NCBI GenBank assembly: GCA_943788755.1
Contig: CALSRM010000001.1
Coordinates: 1-64,000 of the forward strand
Source: an uncultured Flavobacteriales bacterium
GTDB lineage: Bacteria; Bacteroidota; Bacteroidia; Flavobacteriales_D; Parvicellaceae
DNA length: 64,000 bases
Reading direction: 5' to 3'
A program made the position numbers and the translations under genes. Position 1 is the stretch's first letter, and the number at the start of each line of letters is the position of its first letter. Below the pieces are notes generated by a model. It was not told the origin of the DNA. It worked only from the letters and a program-made list of their open reading frames with translations, and ran no database searches. Of this stretch, positions 55,931 through 64,000 are shown one piece after another.

Positions 55931-58900
55931 ATGGGTAGATATACCAAAATATTATTATTTATAATTACGACATTTTTAGCATTTGTTGGAAGTAATGTTA
56001 ATGCGCAAGAAGATGACCCAATTCTTATGTTTTCTGGGAAAATCACAAATTCTTCAGGTAGTAAATTAGCTGGTGTATCGGTTGAGTTTTTTAAGAATAA
56101 TGTTTTATTTAAAACTGTGTCAACAGCCTCTTCTGGAAAGTATCCAGCGGTAGAGGCGGAATATGGGCATGTATATAAAGTAGTATTTAGTAAGGAGGGC
56201 TATGTGAATAAATCTGTGGTAATTGATGCGAAAAAAGGTTTTTTTGCAGAAGACATAAATGAAAAAAAGACCTATCTAGATGAATTAGGAACCTCTCTAA
56301 TTAATCAGCAGCCTAACATTGATTACGCTGTTATTACTAGTCGTCCAGTAGCAAAAGCACATATTGATCCTACTACAGGGAGTTTAGGATTTGATTTTGG
56401 ATATATAAAAACACGTAAAAAAGAAATTGATAAGTTTATTGCAGCTCTTGCTAATGCGGATAATGAGCATGAGCAAAAATTTATGCAATTGGTTAAGGCG
56501 GGAGATAATGCAATTAGTTCTAAACAATATGTCAATGCTATTGCTAAATACAAAGAGGCGTTAAAAATAAAAGAGGACAAGAGTGTTACAGCAAAAATTG
56601 CCGACGCAGAAAACAAATTAATAGAATTCGAAGAGCAAAAAGTACTTAATGAAGAATTTAATAAGGCCATAAAAAAAGGAGACCAATTACTTGCTTCAAA
56701 TGATTTTGACGCCGCTATTGTTGAATATAACAATGCAAAAGCAATTAAACCAAATGATTCATTGCCGGACGAAAAGATTAAAGCGGTTAATGATAAACAA
56801 AAGTTAGCGGATGATGCGGCCTTATTTAAAGAATACAACGATAAGATGCGACAAGCCGATATCCAGTTCAAAGCGAATGAGTTGAAGGAAGCGGAAGATT
56901 TGTATAAAGAAGCATCGCAGATAAAGCCAAGTGAAAAAGCCCCAAAAGATAAAATTGCCGAAATTGAAGCTCTTCTAAAATCAAGAAAAGAACTAGATGA
57001 AAAATACAATAGCTTAATTACTTCAGGTGATTTAGCCATGACAGGAGAAAAATATGATGAAGCAATTGCAGCTTTTGAGGAAGCATCAGCATTAAAACCG
57101 AATGAAGCTTACCCGAAGAAACAAATAATAAAGGCGAGAGAGTTATCTGACTCAAAAGCAGATAAAGCTGCAAAACAAAAGAAATACGATGATCTTATTT
57201 CAAAAGGAACTGGAGAATATGGTAGTGAAAATTGGGAGTCAGCAAAATCCACTTTCAAAGAAGCTTTAGCTGTTTTTCCAAATGAGCAATTACCAAAAGA
57301 TAAATTAGCAGAAATCGAGGTCAAATTAAAAGAGTTAGCTGGAGTAAAAGCGGATAAAGCTGCCCAACAAAAGAAATATGACAATTTAATTTCAAAGGCA
57401 ACCAGTGAATTTGGAAGGGAGAGTTGGGAGTCAGCAAAATCCACTTTCCAAGAAGCTTTAGCTGTTTTTCCAAATGAGCAATTGCCAAAAGAAAAAATAG
57501 CAGAAATAGACGCGAAATTAAAACAGTTGGCTGATGCTAAAGCAGCAGATGCTGATGAAAATAAAAGGAAAGAAGAGTTTGATGATTTAGTGGAAAGTGC
57601 TAAAAATCAACTAAAGGAAGGAGAACTGGATAAGGCTAAAAATTCATTTATTGAAGCTTCTAAAATATATCCAGAGAATAAGCTTGTAAAAGATAAGTTG
57701 TTAGAGGTAAGTGAAAAAATAGCATCGGAAACAAAACAAAACGAATTAGCTGCTAAATACAATGAAATAATATCCAAGGCCGATGCTGCTCGAGATGCTG
57801 AAAGCTGGGATGCAGCAAAGCAACTATATAAGGATGCAAATAAAGAAAAACCATCTGATTCTTACCCCCAAGAGCAAATAGATTGGATAAATGATAAAAT
57901 GAAATCTCAATTGTCAGATGATCTACATAAACAATATCAAAAAATAATTGATGTAGCCGATAAAATGTTTGCAGATGAAAATTATTCTAAGGCGAAGGAA
58001 CTTTTTACGCGCGCAACAAAATTTGAAACAGCGGATGCCTATCCGTCAGAGAAAATCGTAGAAATTGAACAAATACTAGCAGACAATTTTGCAAACGCAT
58101 CAAAAGAAAACAAGTATAGTTCTTTAATTGCGAAGGCTGATAATGAATTTGAATCTGAAAACTGGGACGAAGCTCGAATTTCATACAACAAGGCATTAGG
58201 TGTTATCGATAAACAATATCCGAAAGATCAAATAGCAGAAATTGATAACAAATTAAATGACAAGAAAAATAAGCAAGAGAAATATAATCAACTAATAACA
58301 AAAGCTGATGGTGAATTTATGGCTGAAGATTGGCAAAACTCGAAAAGTAATTATGAAAAAGCATTGGCACTATTGACTAAGGATTATCCAAAAAACCAAA
58401 TTAATATTATTGAAAGAAAGTTGCAGGATTTAGGAGAAAGTAAGTCAATAGATAAAGAATACGAGGATAAAATAGCATTGGCAGATGCTGCGCGCGATGC
58501 TAAAAATTGGGATCCAGCGAAACAATTGTACAAAGAAGCGCATAAGATTAAATATTCAGAGCCTTACCCACAGGAGCAAATTAAATGGATAAATAATCAG
58601 ATGCAAAATTCATTAGCAGATGAGGTTAATAAACAATATCAAAAAATTATTGATGCAGCCGATAAACTATTTAGCGAAGAGGATTATGTGAAATCTGAAG
58701 AGTTGTATCAACGTGCAAAGAGAATGAAGTTAGAAGATTCTTATCCACCAACACAGATAAAAAAGATAAAACGTTTGATTGCCGAGAAGAATAAGCAAAA
58801 TAAATTGTATTCTTCTTACATTAAATCTGGAAATTCTGAATTTGGTAATAAATCGTATAGCAAATCTTTGAAGGCATTTAAGAGTGCTCTTAGCCTTAAG

Positions 58901-60763
58901 CCAAATGCTCCATACCCCCAAAAGAAGATTGATGAGATAAATGAGTTATTGGGGCAATTAGCTGCGGAAAAATTAGAGCAAGATAAATTGAAACCAGTTG
59001 AGTTTGTTGAAAATCTCTATGGGGAAGAGATAACTGGAAAATATACGGAAGCCGATGTTAAGTTTATGATGACAAGTGGAAGAATCGATGATAATGATAT
59101 AAATGCTGAAACTATAACAAAGACAAAGGAAGAAATGGCGCTAAGGTTGGAAACATCTGCTAATAATCAACATGAATTAGGTGATAAAATTAATGCGATC
59201 AATGAGGATATGGAAACAAGGATGAATGATTTTAGTATGGATTCAGATATTCACCGTGAAGAAAATGTAAAGTCGGTTGAGCACTATCACGAAAAGGAAT
59301 TTGCGATTAAATCAATTCTTGAAGAAATTACCTTAGATAAAATTTACAATACTTTTGAAGAACAAGAAGACTTAATTACTGAGATAAATGAAAGTGTTTT
59401 GGAATCCGACGGACATCGACAAGATAATGTTAATATGATGGAGGATTTACGGCAGGATGATTATACGAAGCTTGTAGATCGAATTGGTTTTGGAACAGAT
59501 CGAACTTATGATAATGAATTAGCCACTGAAACAATGGAGACACAGATTACTGATTTTTCAAGTGAATCTGATGATTATAGACAAGAGAATGTTGAATCGA
59601 TGGAGGATTACCAGCAGAGTGATTATACGGAACAAGAAGATCGAATTGGTTTCGGAACGGATCGAACGTATGATAATGAATTAGCCAATGAGAGTATGGA
59701 GACACGGATTACTGATTTTTCAAGTGAATTTGATGATCACCGACAAGATAATGTTGAATCGATGGAGGATTATCAGCAGGGTGATTATTCGGAACAAGGA
59801 GAAAGAATTGGTTTTGGAACGGATCGAACGTATGATAATGAATTAGCCAATGAGACTATGGAGACACGGATTACTGATTTTTCAAGTGAATTTGATGATA
59901 ACCGACAAGATAATGTTGAATCGATGGAGGATTACCAGCAGGATGGTTATTCGGAACAAGGAGAAAGAATCGGTTTTGGAACGGATCGAACGTATGATAA
60001 TGAATTAGCCAATGAGACTATGGAAACTCGGATTACTGATTTTTCAAGTGAATTTGATGATCACCGACAAGATAATGTTGAATCGATGGAGGATTATCAA
60101 CAGGATGATTATACGGAACAAGGAGAAAGAATTGATTTCGGAACGGATCGAACGTATGATAATGAATTAGCCAATGAGACTATGGAAACGCGTATTAATG
60201 ATTTTTCAAGTGAGTCTGATGAGAGCCGCCAAAACAATGTGAAATCGATGGATAATTTCGAGCAAGATGAATTTAAGGTACAAGCAAATAGAGTCGGTTT
60301 TGGCGCAAATAGGACTTATGATAATGAGCTGGCAAACGAGGAAATGGAAACAAGAGTTGCCGATTTTTCAGTTGACGCAGATGATTCTAGAGAAAGAAAC
60401 GCTGAAGCTTTGAGTGAATATGATGACGTATTAAAGGATGAAAATAGTGATTCCTACAATAGGAATAAAGATGTAGGTGTTGAAAATGCTGAGGAATTGG
60501 ATCGGATAAAAAATCAAAGTGTTACTATGTTTACAGATGAAAATAGACAAAAGCTGGCGACTCAATATCCAGAGGGAATTACTGAAAAGATGTTCGAAAG
60601 AAGAAACGGACGAGGAGATGTAATTGAAATTACAATATTGCGCGTTATAGTTAAAGGTGTAAAAGGTGACGAATACAAAAAAGTTTCTGCAAAATGGGGT
60701 ACAAATTATTTCAAAAATGGAGCAGTAATATCCGAGTATATTTGGGATACGGAGACCAATTAA
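55931..60763 (+). CDS. Giant exported repeat protein (TPR-like units plus 54-residue tandem repeats)
   Basis: About 1,610 residues from ATG 55931 (a TTG at 55916 precedes the signal peptide MGRYTKILLFII to NAQ). A carboxypeptidase-regulatory-like domain (about 27-110: MFSGKITNSSGSKLAGVSVEFFKN) is followed by 14 TPR-like units of 55-65 residues (about 175-1040), each with the theme KY..LI.KAD.....W..AK..Y..A....P...YP..QI.EI. Units 8-9 and 12-13 are near-duplicate blocks (ADAARDA.NWD.AKQLYK). Next come six regular 54-residue repeats (about 1184-1507; RIGFGTDRTYDNELANETMETRITDFSS theme) plus two divergent upstream ones. It ends with a compact C-domain (LATQYPEGITEKMFERRNGRGDVIEITILRVIVKG ... 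KWGTNYFKNG). No T9SS sorting domain or anchor is evident. Divergent from the CotH/PorP operon. Confidence 0.92.
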   Translation: MGRYTKILLFIITTFLAFVGSNVNAQEDDPILMFSGKITNSSGSKLAGVSVEFFKNNVLFKTVSTASSGKYPAVEAEYGHVYKVVFSKEGYVNKSVVIDAKKGFFAEDINEKKTYLDELGTSLINQQPNIDYAVITSRPVAKAHIDPTTGSLGFDFGYIKTRKKEIDKFIAALANADNEHEQKFMQLVKAGDNAISSKQYVNAIAKYKEALKIKEDKSVTAKIADAENKLIEFEEQKVLNEEFNKAIKKGDQLLASNDFDAAIVEYNNAKAIKPNDSLPDEKIKAVNDKQKLADDAALFKEYNDKMRQADIQFKANELKEAEDLYKEASQIKPSEKAPKDKIAEIEALLKSRKELDEKYNSLITSGDLAMTGEKYDEAIAAFEEASALKPNEAYPKKQIIKARELSDSKADKAAKQKKYDDLISKGTGEYGSENWESAKSTFKEALAVFPNEQLPKDKLAEIEVKLKELAGVKADKAAQQKKYDNLISKATSEFGRESWESAKSTFQEALAVFPNEQLPKEKIAEIDAKLKQLADAKAADADENKRKEEFDDLVESAKNQLKEGELDKAKNSFIEASKIYPENKLVKDKLLEVSEKIASETKQNELAAKYNEIISKADAARDAESWDAAKQLYKDANKEKPSDSYPQEQIDWINDKMKSQLSDDLHKQYQKIIDVADKMFADENYSKAKELFTRATKFETADAYPSEKIVEIEQILADNFANASKENKYSSLIAKADNEFESENWDEARISYNKALGVIDKQYPKDQIAEIDNKLNDKKNKQEKYNQLITKADGEFMAEDWQNSKSNYEKALALLTKDYPKNQINIIERKLQDLGESKSIDKEYEDKIALADAARDAKNWDPAKQLYKEAHKIKYSEPYPQEQIKWINNQMQNSLADEVNKQYQKIIDAADKLFSEEDYVKSEELYQRAKRMKLEDSYPPTQIKKIKRLIAEKNKQNKLYSSYIKSGNSEFGNKSYSKSLKAFKSALSLKPNAPYPQKKIDEINELLGQLAAEKLEQDKLKPVEFVENLYGEEITGKYTEADVKFMMTSGRIDDNDINAETITKTKEEMALRLETSANNQHELGDKINAINEDMETRMNDFSMDSDIHREENVKSVEHYHEKEFAIKSILEEITLDKIYNTFEEQEDLITEINESVLESDGHRQDNVNMMEDLRQDDYTKLVDRIGFGTDRTYDNELATETMETQITDFSSESDDYRQENVESMEDYQQSDYTEQEDRIGFGTDRTYDNELANESMETRITDFSSEFDDHRQDNVESMEDYQQGDYSEQGERIGFGTDRTYDNELANETMETRITDFSSEFDDNRQDNVESMEDYQQDGYSEQGERIGFGTDRTYDNELANETMETRITDFSSEFDDHRQDNVESMEDYQQDDYTEQGERIDFGTDRTYDNELANETMETRINDFSSESDESRQNNVKSMDNFEQDEFKVQANRVGFGANRTYDNELANEEMETRVADFSVDADDSRERNAEALSEYDDVLKDENSDSYNRNKDVGVENAEELDRIKNQSVTMFTDENRQKLATQYPEGITEKMFERRNGRGDVIEITILRVIVKGVKGDEYKKVSAKWGTNYFKNGAVISEYIWDTETN
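59480..60451 (+). repeat. Six tandem 162-bp (54-residue) coding repeats
   Basis: Units start at 59480 and every 162 bases (last at 60290) with GATCGAACGTATGATAATGA as the most conserved stretch. Units 2-5 are very similar at the nucleotide level; unit 1 and unit 6 are more diverged, as expected of an array growing from the middle. Confidence 0.9.
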
Positions 60764-61335
60764 GCTGTCTGAACTTCTTGGTGTCTAAAACAACCAACAG
60801 TATGATCATTCACCATTCCTGTTGCTTGCATGTAAGCATAAATCATAGTCGGTCCTACAAATTTAAATCCCCTTTTCTTTAAATCTTTACTGAGCTTATC
60901 TGAAGTTGCGGTAGTAGCTTTAACTTCGGACATTGATTTGATGTTGTTTTGTATTGGAGTGTCATTTACAAACCCCCAGATATACTTACTAAAAGAACCG
61001 AATTCCTTTTGAATTTTCATAAATGCAACAGCATTCGAAATAGTAGCTCTAACTTTTAGTTTGTTTCTTATGATTCCAGCATCTTGAAGAAGTTCTGTAA
61101 TTTTAACTTCGTCGTAAAGCGCTATCTTTTTGTAATCAAAATTATCCAATACTTTTCTAAAGTTTTCTCTCTTTCGAAGAACTGTAATCCAACTTAATCC
61201 AGCTTGAAAAGTTTCTAATACTAAAAATTCAAACAATTTTTGCTCATCCCGAAGGGGAACTCCCCATTCAGTATCATGGTATTCAACATAAAGAGGGTCG
61301 TCTCCACACCAAGAGCATCTAGTTTTACTTTTCAT
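60760..61335 (-). CDS. tag: DNA-3-methyladenine glycosylase I
   Basis: 191 residues. Excises 3-methyladenine from alkylated DNA. RCSWCGDDPLYVEYHDTEWGVPLRDEQKLFEFLVLE at the front (zinc Cys and base-recognition residues), QAGLSWITVLRKR, KRGFKFVGPTMIYAYMQATGMVNDH and the zinc His/Cys of CFRHQE at the end are all diagnostic. Normal length. Its TAA overlaps the giant gene's TAA (TTAA). Confidence 0.97.
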   Translation of the reverse strand: MKSKTRCSWCGDDPLYVEYHDTEWGVPLRDEQKLFEFLVLETFQAGLSWITVLRKRENFRKVLDNFDYKKIALYDEVKITELLQDAGIIRNKLKVRATISNAVAFMKIQKEFGSFSKYIWGFVNDTPIQNNIKSMSEVKATTATSDKLSKDLKKRGFKFVGPTMIYAYMQATGMVNDHTVGCFRHQEVQTA

Positions 61336-61347
61336 TTATAGTTTTTA

Positions 61348-61731
61348 CTAAGGTCTTATTTTTTTCATCATTGTAATAACTATTCTAAATCCATCAGGGT
61401 CTATATACATTGAGCCATTGTTATTCCAATATGGATTTTTTGATTGAACAGAACTAAATCCATTGTCATTGAATTTCTGCTTTAGAAGAATGTATTCTTC
61501 TTCCGAATCGAGGTAAAAGACTAACAAATTGTCTTTGTCAGTCTGGTGTTTCGGACTTTCCTCTGATGAGGTAAATTCGAGATGCCAATTCAATCCTTCT
61601 TTGCCGATAAATACGCCGTCATATTTATTATGATTGGTGAATTCTCCAATGACTTCCAATCCTAACAAATCTCTATAAAACTTAATTATTGTTTCTAAAT
61701 TATCTGTATGTCTAGCAACTCTAAAGTTCAT
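61348..61731 (-). CDS. VOC-family (glyoxalase-like) protein
   Basis: 127 residues: RVARHTDNLETIIKFYRDLLGLEVIGEF, LNWHLEFTSSEES, GSMYIDPDGFRIVITM. This is one glyoxalase/bleomycin-resistance fold with His7, His64-type and Glu positions for a metal. Substrate unknown. 12 bases upstream of tag and six downstream of the M3 peptidase, so the three form an operon. Confidence 0.88.
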   Translation of the reverse strand: MNFRVARHTDNLETIIKFYRDLLGLEVIGEFTNHNKYDGVFIGKEGLNWHLEFTSSEESPKHQTDKDNLLVFYLDSEEEYILLKQKFNDNGFSSVQSKNPYWNNNGSMYIDPDGFRIVITMMKKIRP

Positions 61732-61737
61732 GTGCGT

Positions 61738-63780
61738 TTAGACTTCAATTAACCCTGTTTTAACTAATAACGCCTTTGTCGAAGGTTCCTTTCCTCTAAA
61801 TTTCTTGTACAATTCCATAGGGTGCTCACTTCCTCCTCTAGAAAGTATGTTTTCTAAAAAGTTGGTAGCAGTTTCTTTGTTATATATACCAGTTTCTTTA
61901 AATAATTCAAATGTATCTGCCTCTAATACTTCTGCCCATTTATAACTATAGTATCCAGCAGAGTATCCTCCTTGGAAAATATGTGAAAAAGCGCAAGATG
62001 TAGTAGTTTCTTTTGATGGAGGAAATAGCTCAGTCTCCTTTATCGCATTTTCTTCAAATTCATAAACGCTGTTAGTTGGAATAGAAGTCAAATTGTGCCA
62101 AGACATATCCAGTCTTCCCAATCCAACTTGACGAACCGTTTGATAACCACTTAAAAAGTTGGCGCTATCTTTAATTTTTTGAACCAAATCAATTGGGATA
62201 ATTTCATCCGTTTCATAATGTCGTGCAAAGAGGTCTAAACACTCTTTTTCATAACACCAGTTTTCCATTAACTGAGAAGGAAGTTCTACAAAATCCCAAT
62301 AAACAGAAGTTCCACTTAAACTTTCATAATGGCCATTTGCCATCATTCCGTGTAATGCATGTCCAAACTCATGGAACAACGTGGTTACTTCTCCAAAAGT
62401 CAATAAGGAGGGCTTTGTGTCAGTAGGTTTAGTGAAATTACAGACAATAGAAACCAGTGGTCTAGTATCTAAACCATCGTATTTATTTTGACCACTAAAA
62501 GAAGTCATCCATGCACCATCTCGTTTTCCAGCTCTTGGAAAGAAATCTGCATAGAAAACGGAAAGATGTTTACCTTTTTTATCTTTAACTGCATAAGTAA
62601 TTACATCATCATGGTATTTCTGAATGTTCTCTAATTTTTCGAATGTAATTCCATATAATTTTTCTGCAGTTAAAAAAGCACCATCAATTACCTTTTCTAA
62701 TTGGAAGTATGGTTTTAAAATTTCGTCATTGATTGCAAATTTTTCATTTTTTAATTTTTCTGAATAGTAAGAGAAATCCCACCTTTCTATTGGAGAAGGT
62801 CCATTCAGTCTATTACTTAATTCTTGAATTTCTTCCATTTCTTTTTTAGCAACTGGCAAAGCATGTTCCAATAGTTCGTCTAATAATTGATATACTTTAC
62901 CCGGCTTTTCGGCCATTCTTTCTTCTAGTATTAGACTAGCATGAGAAGCATATCCTAATAAATTGGCTTTTTGGTGTCTAAGTTTTGAAATTTCTCGAAC
63001 GTTACTTTCGTTATTGTTCTCGTCTTTTTGAAATGAACGTGATCCAAAAGCCAAATAGAGTTTTTTTCTTAATTCTCTATTCTCAGAATACTTCATAAAA
63101 GGAATGAATGAAGGATATTCTAATGTTATTAACCAAGTGTTTTCTTTGCCTTTAGCTTTTGCCGCAATAGCACAAGCCTCTTTGAACCCGTCAGGTAGCC
63201 CAACTAATTCATCTTCCTTATCAATCCACATTTCAAAAGCATTGGAAGCTTTTAAAAGATTTTCTCCAAATGTTAAACTTAGTTTAGAAAGGTCGGTATT
63301 TAATGTTTTTAGTGTTTCCTTATCTTTTCCTTGAAGATTTGCTCCATTCCTTACAAAACTTTTAAATGTTTTTTCTCGTAACATTTTTTGTTCAGCGTTT
63401 AGGTTGTCTTCGCTTGAGTTTTCGTATGCTTGTTTTATACGTGTAAATAACTCTTCGTCCATTAAAATGTCGTTAGAGTAAGCGGTTAACATTGGAGATA
63501 GTTCCTGTGCTAATTGTTGCATTTCTTCACTTGTTTCAGAACTATTTAAATTAAAAAATACACTCGATGCTGTGTCTAATAACTTCCCGCACCTTTCTAA
63601 CGTTTCAAAAGTGTTTTCAAAATTCGCTGGCAATGGATTGTCTTTAATTGCAGCAATTTCAGCCTTTCCCAATTCAATGCCTTTTTTCATTGCAGGCATG
63701 TAATGTTTAAGTTTTATTTCTTCAAAAGGAATTGTATTAAAAGGGGTGCTAAACGCTGAAAGCAGTAATGGATTACTCAT
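61738..63780 (-). CDS. M3-family oligopeptidase (Dcp/OpdA-like)
   Basis: 680 residues without a signal peptide, so cytoplasmic. Zinc motif FHEFGHALHG (about residue 468) with downstream Glu in YWDFVELPSQLMENW, and TFEKLENIQKYHDDV, YADFFPRAGKRDGAW, GQNKYDGLDTRPLVSIVCNF and the C-terminal RGKEPSTKALL are typical of the dipeptidyl carboxypeptidase/oligopeptidase A group. Degrades short peptides. First gene of the M3, VOC, tag run. Confidence 0.95.
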   Translation of the reverse strand: MSNPLLLSAFSTPFNTIPFEEIKLKHYMPAMKKGIELGKAEIAAIKDNPLPANFENTFETLERCGKLLDTASSVFFNLNSSETSEEMQQLAQELSPMLTAYSNDILMDEELFTRIKQAYENSSEDNLNAEQKMLREKTFKSFVRNGANLQGKDKETLKTLNTDLSKLSLTFGENLLKASNAFEMWIDKEDELVGLPDGFKEACAIAAKAKGKENTWLITLEYPSFIPFMKYSENRELRKKLYLAFGSRSFQKDENNNESNVREISKLRHQKANLLGYASHASLILEERMAEKPGKVYQLLDELLEHALPVAKKEMEEIQELSNRLNGPSPIERWDFSYYSEKLKNEKFAINDEILKPYFQLEKVIDGAFLTAEKLYGITFEKLENIQKYHDDVITYAVKDKKGKHLSVFYADFFPRAGKRDGAWMTSFSGQNKYDGLDTRPLVSIVCNFTKPTDTKPSLLTFGEVTTLFHEFGHALHGMMANGHYESLSGTSVYWDFVELPSQLMENWCYEKECLDLFARHYETDEIIPIDLVQKIKDSANFLSGYQTVRQVGLGRLDMSWHNLTSIPTNSVYEFEENAIKETELFPPSKETTTSCAFSHIFQGGYSAGYYSYKWAEVLEADTFELFKETGIYNKETATNFLENILSRGGSEHPMELYKKFRGKEPSTKALLVKTGLIEV

Positions 63781-63863
63781 ATATTTTTTGATTATATTAT
63801 TGTCTTCCTACAAAGTAAATGAATTTTGATTTAGTTGATTATCTTTATTCACAAATATTGAAT

Positions 63864-64000
63864 ATGAAAGTTATATTAATTCTGTTTTTATTTTTTATTG
63901 CAGGCTCAGCCGAAGCTCAACTTGAAAATAAATCATCATTATCCATAAGCACTATTATGGAGGGGGAAGGGTTTATAGGAAACCTTCCGCATTCGATTAG
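63864..64000 (+). CDS. Start of an exported protein (3' end outside window)
   Basis: 45 codons. Signal peptide MKVILILFLFFIAGSAEAQ, then STIMEGEGFIGNLPHSI. This resembles the mature start of S9/S41-type beta-propeller peptidases of Bacteroidota (IMQGExFVGxxP), a weak cue. Divergent from the M3 peptidase gene. An upstream TATCTTTA at about 63840 could be its -7 box. Confidence 0.5.
   Translation, partial: MKVILILFLFFIAGSAEAQLENKSSLSISTIMEGEGFIGNLPHSI

Noticed and set aside
56323-57039. 238-codon minus-strand frame inside the giant gene
   Set aside because: Ser/Ala/Leu-rich translation expected opposite a Lys/Glu/Ala-rich repeat gene; no start context and no family features.
59480-60451. Regular 162-bp array as a possible CRISPR or other non-coding array
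   Set aside because: The period is far too long, there are no unique spacers, and all units are in frame within one long gene.

Overview
The window is low-GC DNA from a member of the Bacteroidota, most likely order Flavobacteriales. Crocinitomicaceae-like is my best guess, but it is only an inference. The evidence is repeated type IX secretion (T9SS) sorting domains of types A and B, PorP/SprF partners, a Vibrio-type Na+/galactose symporter homologue, methylmalonyl-CoA mutase, OMP_b-brl_3 receptors and promoters of the Bacteroidota type (TAnnTTTG at -7). No tRNA, rRNA, CRISPR array, phage or complete insertion sequence was found.

Layout. (1) 1-7264, minus strand: a tightly coupled operon of an SGLT-type sugar symporter, two outer-membrane beta-barrels and two lipoproteins, the last with carbohydrate-binding-like jelly-rolls and running off the window. 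It looks like a glycan uptake locus without SusC/SusD. (2) 7443-8159: a heavily frameshifted NrtR/AraR-type Nudix regulator. (3) 8382-12612: an L-type-lectin T9SS type-B adhesin, broken inside 72-residue repeats, followed by a PorP/SprF protein. (4) 12664-14700: methylglyoxal synthase behind a perfect palindrome, then decayed fragments (OmpA tail, FN3-like lipoprotein, tail-like protein). (5) 14808-23109: TPR histidine kinase, small Cys/His-rich exported protein, RND exporter, a DinB-NRDE-DUF6695 operon and an orphan gene bracketed by two copies of a terminator-linked repeat. (6) 23476-46875: mostly housekeeping genes (rdgB, ddl, a PASTA protein, RluA, hrpB, XRE-S24 regulator, SulP transporter, TonB-type receptor, CCA enzyme, YrdC, PNP). 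(7) 46887-51867: kdsB and the methylmalonyl-CoA mutase operon, whose small subunit is split. (8) 51965-55556: a second T9SS type-B substrate (CotH/lamin-tail) paired with a frameshifted PorP/SprF. (9) 55931-60763: a repetitive exported protein of about 1,610 residues with 14 TPR-like units and a tandem array of 54-residue repeats. (10) 60760-64000: tag, a VOC protein, an M3 peptidase and the start of an exported protein.

A recurrent theme is gene disruption. At least seven genes carry frameshifts, some clustered so densely that decay is the natural reading (Nudix regulator, 13.9-kb lipoprotein). Others are single-base events that could be consensus errors (hrpB, mutase small subunit, DUF6695, PorP). 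The most novel-looking items are the SusCD-less symporter/beta-barrel operon with its dying regulator, the three-copy terminator-linked repeat, the pair of similar long palindromes, and the giant repeat protein next to a type-B T9SS operon.
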